A stretch of DNA of 64,000 bases, taken from positions 62,001 through 126,000 of the forward strand of contig JBAKBP010003175.1 of NCBI GenBank assembly GCA_037953745.1, in the 5' to 3' direction. The DNA is from Lithodes maja (taxonomy: Eukaryota; Arthropoda; Malacostraca; Decapoda; Lithodidae). Of the stretch, positions 46,296 to 57,356 are shown one piece after another. Made by a program: the position numbers and the translations under genes. The notes under the pieces are model-generated. The model did not search any database. It saw nothing but the letters and a program-made list of their open reading frames with translations, and had not been told where the DNA came from. Position 1 is the stretch's first letter, and each line of letters begins with the position of its first letter.

Positions 46296-49200
46296 ATGGA
46301 TCAAAGGGTGGGATATGTAATGGACCTATTAGAGATTGCAGTGAATACTACTATTCTGGTGGACCGTAATCCCGACGACACAGATTTCATTATAGACATC
46401 GTACCTAATGAAGACGAGACCAGGGAATATGCATCCACGGTCAAAGCACATTTAGCTTCTGGACTGTCCGATACTGTTGTAGGAGTCGACGAATTACCTG
46501 GTAACAAGAGTGATCCGATATTGAAGAAGGATGAATCTTTTGATTACTTGGCATATAATGTGACCTCATCCCTTTCCGAGCCTGAAAGTCATACCATAAA
46601 GGAAGAAGATGCAGTTAAGGGGGATGAAGATATAGATGACCCCCTCTCTAAGGAGAGATATAATATGCCAGCAGACAATGGATACCAGCAACAACGCGAC
46701 GCCAAACAACTCCCGGATGTTTCGATTTTTGTGTCGTCCCTACCTCACACCGAAGCACTCTCATGCTCAAACGGGAGATTGGAGTATTTTAGAGAGCGCG
46801 TTAAAGAGGCCACTTTAAACTCGGCGCGGCTCATGGGAGCTCCCTATACCCACGGGTGGCATGAGGCGGTGAATTCATTCTGGGCGGATTTGAAGACTCG
46901 TGAGAAATATCTAAATCATCTTTCAGGTAATCTTTTCATCAGGGTTTTCGTCAAAGATTATATAGATGTGACCACGTGCGTGGGCTTCCTACGTTCCACC
47001 ATCACAGGCACAGGTTTCCAGACCCTAGTGTCACTCATTGGTTCCACTTCCACTGCCGCCACAGATGTTATAGACAGGAATAAGGTTCAAGACACAATGT
47101 GTGGCAGCTGCACCATCAAGAGTGAGACAACGGAGACGTGCCCTGATAGTTTGCATCCTGGTATAAATCGGTGGTCCCCCTTCATGACATTGCTCAGCGA
47201 TCCGCAATCCAAATGCGTAGCCCTTAATTGGGAGGAGGCTGCCGGTCTCATGGATGCCCAAACATGCAGATCCATAATTTCCTTGAACAATGTGGTGTGT
47301 GCCCTCCTAGCACCCATACTAGCCGGCGAGGCTCTGTGTCTCTCTCTCAAAGATCTGGACGTGTTGCAAGTGACGTGTCCCGGTTTAATTTCGTATCACA
47401 AATTTAAGGTCATCTCTTTGGCTATTCTGTGCAGTGCCCTACATTCCATTGTTCCTGTTTTTTCTGGACCTAGAAATACCTGTCGCAAACCGAGCTGCCC
47501 CGTCTCAGACGATAATGATAGTTGCGGCGGAGGCGACGATGACGAAGGCTATTGCATTTTGGGTTCGGTTGATTCGACTTTCAAGAAGTCCAGGTTATTC
47601 GGAGCCCCTTTAAGATTGAGTGTATTTGACGAACATCCTCTAATTGACGTATCGGGATGCGAATATTTCAATAAAACAGGACCTTGCCCATCGCCTATCA
47701 TCGCTACACTCTACGCTCCTTTTCCCTCCCGGCGACTATTGAAGAACCGTAAAAATCGAAAGGAGAGCGAACTCTGTAACGTGAAGGGTGTAGTGGCCAT
47801 GGTGGTTCCTTTAATGGAGGGTGAGGGAGAAAGAAAGAACTTTCACGACTATATGAGGAATATGAAAAAAGATCCATTAGTCAGTCTGAACGTGATGCAA
47901 AGGGCGTTGTTGATCAGATTCATCCTGACTCTCAGTGGACCATATGGACGATTTTCGCTGGTTGTCGGTCACAGCTCTTCCCCCGATATCTTATTCACAG
48001 ATTCCTCGAATCCCTCTGGATTATTTCCCAGTGTCAGAAAGGAAATAGATCCTAAAGAGAAGACGAGAAAAAGAAAAACTCAGAATGAAATTAAAGAGAA
48101 GGACATTGATGACATTGATCCCGCCGTCGCTGCCAACGAAGGCAGAGATGTTAGTGTGAGTGACAACAATGCTGGAGCCTCCGACCTGGACGCTGGCTGG
48201 GAGGAGAAGAGGCACAACTCAACCAGATCGAAAAAAGCGAAAAGACACAAGACCATTGATTTGAGATTCGGGGACTTTGAATTGTTGGACTCGGAAAATC
48301 CCGATGGCTCCTCGAAATAGGTCATCAGACAGCTACCTGTAGGTTGGCCCGAGGTCACCTCCGACACTTCAGAGTTTCGGGTCAACACCGAAGGCGAAAA
48401 AGACATCAGCGTTAAATATAGCGCGAGTAAGAAAGCAGCAGCCGAAGCTTTCTTGACCGGTATCAATAACCCATTCTGGACTTACACTACCGTCCCTTCG
48501 TGGTACAAGGAAGATGCCCTTTGTGCGACATTTGGACATGTTCCCTTGGAGGCACATGTTCGAGCGGTGGACAATTGCGTGGAGCATTTTATAACTTTTG
48601 TAGAGTATACTCGTTGAGAGGCCAATAGATTGGAGATCGTTAATAACATGGAGCTCACCATCTCTTGTCTGAAAGGGAGGCTTCACAATATGAAGGCCCT
48701 GTTGAGAGCAAGGACGACGGCCGAGGGAGAACCTTCTGAGGAGCTTGGAGAAGGGGCAACATTTTCTTCGGTGGCACCTATTAATGGTGCCACCTTTCCA
48801 ATGTCCCAAATGTTCAAACAGGGGGCAAAGCTTAGGCGTCGGTCAATAAAGAAAATCACAGATTATATTGTCACGTGCAAGTCGTTAACCAGTGACGAAG
48901 CCGCCTATCGGAACTTTGGTGAGACATATGCTGAACGCAATGACAAGTGCGTGCCAGAAGAAATGGAAGTTGTTGAAGCTGCCATCGAGTTAATGGAAAC
49001 AATAAGAAAAGCTTGTAACTCGAATATGGATAGGTTTATTCATGGGGAGAGTAGGGCCAGTGCGACTGAGGTGACGGGTCACCTGTACCGGTTGAGTGCG
49101 CGCCTCTACACCCGGTGCGGTATAGAGTGGGGTATGGGGCTGTCTTCCATGTGGCTCAGACCACACGATGCTGTTGCTACTTTAGCCTTGCGGAATTATC

Positions 49201-49826
49201 CTCGGATGGGAGTGGCGCGCCAAGTTCAGAAGGTGTTGTATTCCCGTCGTAACCAGGAGAACCACGAGCTCTACATGTTGGACATGTTAAAAACTAGGGA
49301 CCTCAATCCTCGGCCCGCTAGACACGCTCTCCTGGAATACCTGTTGGGTTACGAGAGTGCATGCACGGTGAGTCATTTGGCCTGCTTGGACTGGATTCGG
49401 TGGTCGTCTCCGGGCAATGACAAGCAATCCCGATACAATGAGCAAATAGAAAGAGAGGCGGAGGATATTATGAATCTGAATGTGATAGCAGTGACGGATA
49501 TTGGGAAGGAGAAGCGGGCCGGTATATTACCTGGGCTACAGGTTACTCCGGAGGACTTGGTTAAGAGGAACATACTGAACAGCATACATTCAGAGAAATA
49601 CAGGGTTTCTCCGGAGGACTTGGTGAGGAGGAACATAATGGACAGCATATATTCAAAGAAACACGATTTCGAGAAATGGCGCATCGAGAGGGGCGGGAAC
49701 GTGCTACACAAACCTGGGAGAGTAGGGATGCTTGACATATACCACATTGCATGCACGTCACTGCGTTCGTTTGTTGTCAATAAAACACAGATATATTATT
49801 TATATTGTTTATTTTTAACACTTTAG
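46296..49826 (+). pseudogene. Virus-like gene 3: 1,176-codon frame with two in-frame stops
   Basis: A single frame from ATG 46296 to 49826 broken only by TAG at 48318-48320 and TGA at 48615-48617; the 98 codons between them and everything after are open. The first part (674 codons) has an acidic N-terminus, a central region with scattered cysteines (CGSCTIKS, GCEYFNKTGPCPSP), a hydrophobic stretch (CALLAPILAGEALCLSL), and a basic tail before the TAG. The last 400 codons are helical, with a 21-residue tandem duplication (VTPEDLVKRN / VSPEDLVRRN) near 49540-49666. AATAAA lies at about 49780, inside the frame end, so the original stop may have been slightly earlier. No introns. No known family recognised; large structural protein is a guess from size. 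A truncated copy lies at 38063. Confidence 0.7.
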
Positions 49827-50198
49827 CAGGCAAACAACTCGCCGTCCCAAGGTGAGGAGGTGAGAGACACACGATAATGTAATTTCTAGCCAGGTGGTCC
49901 ACATGTCAAAGGGTTATTCCTACCTTACCTCTAATATGCCCTGTAAGGCCAATCGGTTACCCCCAAAATGGGGATTGGGCCTGAGCATATAGATAGATAG
50001 ATAGATAGAAGGCCAAATGTCCGCTAAAGGATTAATTGAAATAGGGTGGGAGAGGTGAGTGCCCAGTAAAGGGCTAATTAAATTAACAAAATGCCTAAGG
50101 TATTGTCAGAAATACTATGTCGGAAACTTGAAAGTGCTTTTTCAGAAGGACATTGACAGTAATGTTCAAAGGGAGATGGTGATTGGGAGATACATTCG
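49827..50198. promoter_or_regulatory. Convergent 3' intergenic spacer with TAAAGG-type motifs
   Basis: Lies between the ends of the plus gene (49826) and the minus gene (50199). Carries three loose copies of a CTAAAGGG-NTTAAT-like motif (49905-49918, 50023-50037, 50065-50080) and a GATA tetranucleotide run (about 49990-50008). The same motif group lies downstream of the acidic-repeat gene at 18369-18510. Role unknown; a 3'-end or homologous-repeat element is possible. Confidence 0.35.
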
Positions 50199-52534
50199 TC
50201 ACAGGATGTGGCTTTTTTTGTCTTCTTCTTGTTGGCTTTCTTTTACTGTTTCTCCTTCTGCCATTATACAGAGAGAGAGTGGGTTGGTAGCCGCTTGGGT
50301 ACCTGGCACCAAATGTTCGGACTGAATCGCGTTCCCTGTGGAAAGATCCAACCATCTGAGCCTCAAGATATCCCTGATGAAATCGCTCTCCTTTCCTTTT
50401 TCCACCTCGTGGGAACACAGCAACACATTCTTGTTTAACGCCACCTCGCAGTCTGCGCCGGAGGTGGCAACCGCAGCAGCAATTAAAGGCCTATCATCGT
50501 TCAAAATGTCCAAATGTTTGTTAAAGGAGACGGTGTCGATGGATCCATCATTGTCGGAATATAGTTCCATTGTAACCGTGATGCATGAGGCACCGTGGGG
50601 TATACATGAGTAGCTCTTTAAATCGCTTGTTAGTGCCTCTACGGCATACGGTAGAGGTTATCTGTATGGGTTCTGCGTTTCTAGCTTGGAATGATTTGGG
50701 GGAACTGACGCTCCAGGGACACGTGTAATGTTCATGCTCCAACCTCTGGTTACCACACGGCTTGAAGATCCGGACTACTCGCACAGCCTAACCATCGGGC
50801 GAGTTGCCTATGACTGTCAACAAGTACCCATAATCTCTCTTGGTTAATATCAGAATAGGTGACCCTTCTTCACCATTTGACGCAAACCCAAAAATGTCGG
50901 TGATGGCCATGGCTAATATTCCAAACCTCTCTGTATCCAGAGAACCAACACCCGCGGCCTCTGCTACTTCTTCTACTTCGTCTTCTGTTTTCAATTCTCC
51001 TCCCATTAAATAAGATTGGTGGGTCATGATGGCTACCGTAGCACAGTTGCGTTCAGGAACACTTCCACGTCCTCTGCTGGTCTCACTCTTCTCAAATTTG
51101 TTGAGCGTGGACACATTTAAGTCTGGTTCTAGGGGGTTGTAGTTGTATCGTATGTTGCAGGTTCGCCAATCCTTACGGGCCGATATTTTTAACCCTTTCA
51201 GCCAACCGGCCGCATTGGAAGACAAAGAAGAAGTACCTTCGCCCCTTGACGATGGCTGGCGGTGGTGGTTGTAATCGCTGCTGGTACCGGTAATATTGAG
51301 CCACTGGAGAACGCTGGGAGAGCAGTAGTCTTCTTCGCGTCGTTTAGAAGCAGGTGTCGTCGGCATCCGGGAGAAGTTGGAGGAGGAGACGGTGACGACC
51401 GGACTCATTATCAGCTGTACTTTTCTATGACCTTCCTGTTGAGACATACCCACGCGCACACTCACGGTCAATTCTTTAATGGGGGACATGTTGAATGGCA
51501 CCCGTCCTTTGATGGATGTAGCTGGCCACTCCCCTGCCAGCGTATTTAAAATTACCCGAGGTGGTGATCACCGTCTTCCAGGCGGTGTTTGTCGTCTGAG
51601 TTGTAAAGGGAGACCAATCTTCCGTACTCTTTCTTTTCACAATATCCTTCATCGCAAGCGCATTCAATCCCGTGGTCAAATAATGTAAGACGGATTTAGT
51701 GCAAAACTCTACCAATGTTTCTGGTCCCCGGTTCATGCTCTCGACGAGAAATGTCATGTTGCCGTCCTCGAGGAACCTCCACCCATTACCCAGCGGGTCA
51801 TTGACAACCAACCTGAAATATCTTTCTTCGATAGCCTCGGAAGATCCTGCCAATGGTTTGGCCAAGTAAACACAGTGGCCGTCCGGGATGTACACCATTC
51901 GACCCCCTGTCTGGGAAACCGTTCGAATGGCCACGGCCACGAGGAAGCTCACAACGTCTGAATAGAGAACCCTTCTCTTGTGAACGACCTCGGGGATGGC
52001 CCTGGTGTTACAGATAACATCAGAGAGCAAAGTGCACCTCTCGTGTAATTCCAAGGCGGGTGAACAAACCCTGAACCAATTCAGGGTATTACAGTGGCCC
52101 AATTGCGTACTACCGTTGGCGGCGGTATTGTCAATGTTGTCGGTGTTGTTCTTCCCACATTTTTGGGAAGAATAGGAGGAGGAGTAATGTCCCGATTCAG
52201 TGTCGTCAAACATGGCACTTTCCGAATCGAGGCAAAATCCGGAAAGGGAAGATTCTCTCATCACGACACTGTCGGCTGCTTCTTGGGCAAGGGCTGTGAT
52301 GAAGGCAGTTCGTGAGCTCTCCCATCCCATACATGTCTCCAGGCACCTTTGGACATGATGCTTCTTCTCAGCTATCGCCTTGGCATAGGAATTGCCGCAC
52401 GTTAATAGTACAATTGTGGAATCCCCTCTGGACGAAAAAGCAAATAGTTTATTTCTGTCCACGGTCAACGCGAGGCCCGGAGTTGACGCTATTTTACCAA
52501 TCCCGCCAGCAACTCTAGGATTTTCGCAGTGCAT
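50199..52534 (-). pseudogene. Virus-like gene 4: ~770-codon gene broken by two frameshifts and one stop
   Basis: ATG at 52534 opens a 352-codon frame rich in Cys and Ser. Near 51540-51600 the coding sense moves to another frame (PFNMSPIKELTVSVRVG onward) down to TAG at 50788-50790, beyond which the same frame continues (RVVRIFKPCGNQ) to about 50600; a third frame then runs to 50199. The C-terminal part has beta-rich, Val/Thr-rich composition. The piecewise continuity argues for one decayed gene rather than four small ones, but the joins are inferred. Its ATG is only 45 bp from the stop of the next minus gene, a tight head-to-tail spacing. Function not recognised. Confidence 0.55.
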
Positions 52535-52579
52535 AATTGTCTGCCCTCCGATTCCCGAGAGGCGTGATGGATTTTGGCA

Positions 52580-54357
52580 TTAGAGGCCGACGAATGTAAA
52601 AAAGGTTCTGTACCCCTCCTCTCTAACCTTATTTATGGCATAAAGTAAGCTGTTCTCTCTGACCTCTCTCAGTATGGCTAAGACGGAGGCGTGAGTTGCA
52701 TTGGAATCAAGCGCATACAGCCTCTTGTCAGGTTGACCGATGTTCTCTGAACGCGAAACTAGTTCTTTCTCTACCCTGTCAAAATATTGCGTTATTCCCG
52801 AAACAACTTGAAAACGATTCAAGGAGCGTCGAATAATGATGGGCGGACTCAATAACACAAACGTTGGAGGGAGTAATATAATCCTCTTATCTTCGCCGTT
52901 GTTATTAGGCTGTGACAGTCGGGTCGCCTCGATGGAAATGGTCCGTAAGTCATTCGCAAAACCTTTTCGGACATTGAGTTTATAGTTTCTAATCTTATTG
53001 TCGGTCACATGTTCCCTGAAACGCAAAATATTACATTCCTCGATTTGAGGTTGCGGGACGACGACACGTTCCATATTAAAGTCTTCTTGCTCCGCAGGGA
53101 GGTTGTCTGCCGTGCGGGGAGGGGCGGTGTCATCTTCGGGCATGGTGGCGGTACATTTCCTCGTCCTCTTTCTGTTGCGATGCACGTTCTCCCCTCTGTT
53201 CCGTTTGCCCTGTGTGAGGATAGTGTTGAGGAGCGATTGCAAATTGACAGTATTGTCCGTTCGCATATCGACATGAGCGGCATTGCCACCGGCCACTCTA
53301 TAGGCGTTTGAGTCCTGGACCTCTCTCTCCAGTTTCGTTTTAACAGGAAGGCCGTTAAATGTGTTTTCGGAGAGGATTTTTGCCATATCGGGTTCGTGGC
53401 GGGTAATATCATTGAACAACGACTCTTCCGAAAAAATATTGTAGCGGAAATAGAGGAACTCGCCGCCTCCAACTATTTGAATGTCGTTTACCATATACGC
53501 CATATTCAGAGAGGCTAAATTTTTATTAGTGGGGGTCTGGTCTTCTACCACTAAGCTAACTACTGCATACAAAAGATCTGAACATATGCACTTGGGTTGA
53601 AGGCGCACCGAGCACGTGATCTCATTACTGATCAACACCTCCGCGTCGATGGCATGGGGTTCACTTTTGAACACAAGATTTGTCCACGAGCCCCTGAAAT
53701 TAGACTGCTGGGAATTCCCCCCCCCCTCCCCCCCCAGCCGCAACCACCCGAAGCATTGACGATGATCGCGTACAGTCTCAGTAACTCTCTTCTCTGTTGA
53801 TCGGACGAATATTCTTCTGAGTCTACTAACTTCAGCAGGTACTCGGGAAAAGAAACGGGATGAACCGGAGGGGACGGGGCAGACGACCCTGCCGCTAAAT
53901 AATGGTCGGCCGTGCACAAAGAGCAAGTGACTAGCAGTTCGGAGGTCGGTACATATTCTCCGTCCACCGACCCGTCCTCGTTACGCCGCCGTTGCCGCGT
54001 AGGCTCCCATATGGTGAAAGAGGAAAGGGGAGTTTTTCCATTGGTTTCTTCGCAAGCGCAATAGACAACGCGACTCTTTAATCCAAATACCTTGCATAGC
54101 AGTTCCGGACGGGACAAGCTCCGTTCCGACAATATAGCGGTCATTAATCGCCGTATCCTATCGGGGGTTTCGGGAGATAAATAATCGCTCGCATCCATAG
54201 GTAGTATCTTGTTGCTTCTAACAGATGCCGCATCCACCCCGGTCTCCCCCAATGAACCCAGTACGCGATGCAGGCGTTCGCTCAAAGCGCAATCACAACC
54301 GAGTTTCCTATACCATCTCAAAAGAGCTTCCGCGGTTGTCGACGATATCTTTTTCAT
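52580..54357 (-). pseudogene. Virus-like gene 5: ~590-codon gene with one homopolymer frameshift
   Basis: ATG at 54357 (MKKISSTTAEALLRWYRK) starts the frame. It is open to about 53720, where the plus strand has long C runs (53708-53735); there the sense passes to the frame that ends at 52580. The N-terminal half has a Cys-pair region (VTCSLCTADH). The C-terminal half has a basic patch (RNRKRTRKC) and a long helical end with NSLLYAINKVREEGYR. A single indel in a G/C run may be a sequencing error, so the gene may be intact in the animal. Function not recognised. Confidence 0.6.
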
Positions 54358-54366
54358 TGCTTTGGA

Positions 54367-56385
54367 CTAATTGATCAGTGCCGCTAGACTCTCTAACTTA
54401 GCCAACACTCCGTCTGTTAGGGGGTCATTCTCCTTCACGCCTTCTCCCTCTTGCGTCAAAGATCTAGCATTAATGGCCTGGTCGCGCCTGAATCCTGCAG
54501 ACCTTTGTCTTCTTTTGCCTTTGGCCGCCAATGTATTTTCTCTACGAGAACAAATCTGTCTGATATGGGATGTTATATGACATCTATTTTCGCTCTCTAT
54601 TATTTTATTTCTACTTTCGGCGGAATTTGCCAATGACAACTTATCGTATTGGATGATTTCACTGTTGGTTGTCACCACTCCCCTCAGTCCTACGCGGCGC
54701 TTTACTTGACCAATGGACAATGGAGAAGCATCGGCGGGGAAGGGACACTTGTCAGAATGGGCAACAGCGTTAAGTTGTTCGAGACTGCCTTCTTTTCGCG
54801 TCTCGGAATTGTGTTGTATCTTCAATTGAAGGTGGAACCCGTTCCGAGTATCGTCGAACTTATATTTAATTTAACCAGGTTGTCGGGAATGGCTGCGTGG
54901 AGGAAACTCGTGTTCTTGCACAATATCGAGACCGATTCCCCTGCGAGTAACTTTCTCTTTAATTCGGGTGTGCCGAACGACCACAAGTCTTTGAGTTTAA
55001 TCCTGTGTCTTTCAATGTAGGAATTTGATAATGTGCCATCGCCATTGGGCACAGACCCAAGCATTATCCACTGAAGCGCTCTGTGACGTATTTCGTTCCT
55101 CGAAACATTGGCTGCTGTCGAGGAACTGAGCGAAAAGATATTAGAGCCTTGTTTTTTGGCCGTCTCGTCTAACTCTGCTTCGGTTTCGCCCAGATTGACA
55201 CGTGAGCTGATAGCGATAGCAGCGGCCGCTAGCTCAGTATTGGCCATGCCCGTCCTATCCAGTGTTGAATATCAGCCCAAGGCAATTTCTTCTTTGGCCA
55301 ACTTGTCGGAGGTTCTTTTGATGTAACCTGTCCCTGTCGCCGCCCGAGATTGTCTTGAGATCTTCCACTGCCCACGATGTGGAGGTCACCTTCCCTACAT
55401 GACTTCTGGTTCTCACGTTAACCCGTGAATGCAGACAAGCCAGACCCTTCCGATCTTCGAGCGAAGTGTGCTTGGTGAAAAACTTACAATCTTTGACGCT
55501 GGGGAGGCGAACTCCGTCTCTATGCAGCGTGCCGGTTGTGCAGTCAACTTTGTTAATTATTTTGGCGTCTCCCCACACCCCAAAATTGGTAAGGTCGGAC
55601 AATAGTAAATGTCGACAGAAAACACCGCTCAACCATTCGTAATTACGCTTGACGATACACTTGTCCTTCCAGTCTGCTTTCAAAATGTTGATCTTTACCC
55701 AAATTGCTACGAGAGCAAAATCTCCCAGAGCCAGGTACCTCTCCTCACCTTCGGAATCTCGGACGATGGAGAAAACTATGCGTATGGGCGAAGCTTCTAA
55801 ATAGCGTAACAGGTCCTTGGGTATGGTGAACAGAGACCCCTCCTTATGGCTCTGTCTATTTGTTTGGGGGAGGGAAGAGGCACCACGGCCATCTTTGGCA
55901 TTGGGCCTTTCGCTGTCCTCCACCGCCACGCTAGATGAAAGGGTAGCCAGACAAGGCATGTGCGGCTGAGCAACGGAGGATATCGTATACGGCTCGGCAG
56001 CCTCCATCGCCATCTTTGTTTCTTTGAATATTTTATGGAATGTATTGGGTCCGTAATACATGTCAATCAACCCTCTGACCGGATTTTCGAACATGGACAA
56101 CTGTCCTATCGCCGAACCCAAATGTGCAGAAGGTGGCTCGGGAACACCAGGAACGTCGATACCCATGCGATACTTATTAGGTGCAAAAATGCCCGATGCT
56201 GCAGCAGTACAACCGCTATCTGTTGCCATGAGAGGGTTCATACGGCTCACAGGTATCCCCTAGGTGGCTTGTATGGAGTAAGGTAAGCCCAGAAGATGAG
56301 GGTAGGATACCACTAGGGCGTCCCCGTGTGTCAATTGTCGTTTTTCAGTTATGGTATATTTATAATTTATCTTCTTCTTATTATA

Positions 56386-56473
<88 letters not shown>

Positions 56474-56589
56474 TTTAAATGATTATCACCGTCATATTCC
56501 TCTTCATTTGAGTCATAGTCATCTTCTTCTTCAGTATCAAAGAACTCATCGCTACCTTTTATTTCTCCTTTTCCTTCTTGTTGATCCAA
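54367..56589 (-). pseudogene. Virus-like gene 6: ~740-codon gene broken by stops and frameshifts
   Basis: The frame at 56589-55255 contains an acidic start, a poly-Thr/poly-Asn microsatellite (56387-56472) and, past TAG at 56260-56262, MNPLMATDSGCTAAASG. Near 55345 the sense shifts to another frame (KRTSDKLAKEEIALG), passes TGA at 55272-55274 and continues through MANTELAAAAIAISSR to about 54850, then shifts once more and ends at 54367 in a Ser/Glu-rich basic tail. Only 9 bp separate its end from the ATG of gene 5. Whether it starts here or continues the recombinase-like frame (56559-57356) is open. No family recognised. Confidence 0.5.
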
Positions 56590-57356
56590 GTTAATGTGGT
56601 TAACAAAACCCCGAATGGGAGAAGTATATAGGAGGAGGAATAGGGAAACGGTTTATTGGGATCGGGGACAATTCTGGGTCTTTTTGTGGCAGCCTTTACA
56701 AATCGTGACGCTCTTACCTTGTTCAGATGAAGGTGCGTCTGCCCCAGCACGAACCTGAGCGCATTGTCCAAACTGAGATTCTTGATTCCGCTGAATCGGT
56801 GAAAGAATACGAAGGTGAGAAGTGTGAAAATCAGAGAGTCGCACCACCTGTGTAGGGAGAACCTACATCTCTCCTTCAAGGTACCTTCCGTCAACTTCAT
56901 CAGTTGGCACAGGACGGACAAAATAGTTTCGGCTAACCCTAAAAAGGACACAACGGTCCTTGTGTGTATACTCATCTTTACGGGATCTCCAAAGTCACGA
57001 ACAGCCGCTTTTCCCCCTCTCAACACAGAATAGTCTAGATCCAGCAATTTCTTCGCGGAGATGGCTGGGGCACCGGAACACACTGGCCTGAACACCTGAT
57101 TGTATATGAAGGACTGGGTGCTGAGGTAACTCGCTGACATGGCAGTGGGACCATGACAGTACATGTAGGTGAAGACGTTGAAAAAATTATAATGGAGGGG
57201 GGAAACTTCCTTCCTATGTCTCTCGCGATTGAGAGCGTACAAGCTGATGCAAAAGAGCAGGTATCTTCTGAATTTCCTCCTGTAGACAGTGACTGATGAT
57301 TTGGTGAAGGCCGTGTTTTGTGACAGAGAGAGAAGTACGTCCAAGGAGTCGTCCAT
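56559..57356 (-). CDS. Putative tyrosine recombinase (phage-integrase-like), C-terminus unclear
   Basis: A 265-residue frame from ATG 57356. The N-terminal half (about 18-100) is helical with TVYRRKFRRYLLFC, like a SAM-like core-binding domain. At about 190-225, FFHRFSGIKNLSLDNALRF resembles the box I of tyrosine recombinases, with Arg in the catalytic position, followed by a basic strand (ASRFVKAATKRPRIV) like the active-site Lys hairpin. The HxxR and Tyr boxes are not seen in this frame; the frame ends at 56559 and an overlapping frame (56589) continues. If correct, it would cut and rejoin DNA in viral genome resolution or integration. Fold-level recognition by eye only. Confidence 0.4.
   Translation of the reverse strand: MDDSLDVLLSLSQNTAFTKSSVTVYRRKFRRYLLFCISLYALNRERHRKEVSPLHYNFFNVFTYMYCHGPTAMSASYLSTQSFIYNQVFRPVCSGAPAISAKKLLDLDYSVLRGGKAAVRDFGDPVKMSIHTRTVVSFLGLAETILSVLCQLMKLTEGTLKERCRFSLHRWCDSLIFTLLTFVFFHRFSGIKNLSLDNALRFVLGQTHLHLNKVRASRFVKAATKRPRIVPDPNKPFPYSSSYILLPFGVLLTTLTWINKKEKEK

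Larger units (their letters stand above)
42168..46963 (+). repeat. Duplicated segment, copy 2
   Basis: Colinear with 25575-38726 but rearranged: one MITE inserted (43288-43768), no LINE-C, and two deletions relative to copy 1, joining 27837 to 28830 equivalents at 44429 and 29318 to 35047 equivalents at 44917. It retains the full-length continuation of the virus-like gene beyond 46963. From 42528 to 43283 it is GC-rich and non-coding. Confidence 0.85.
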
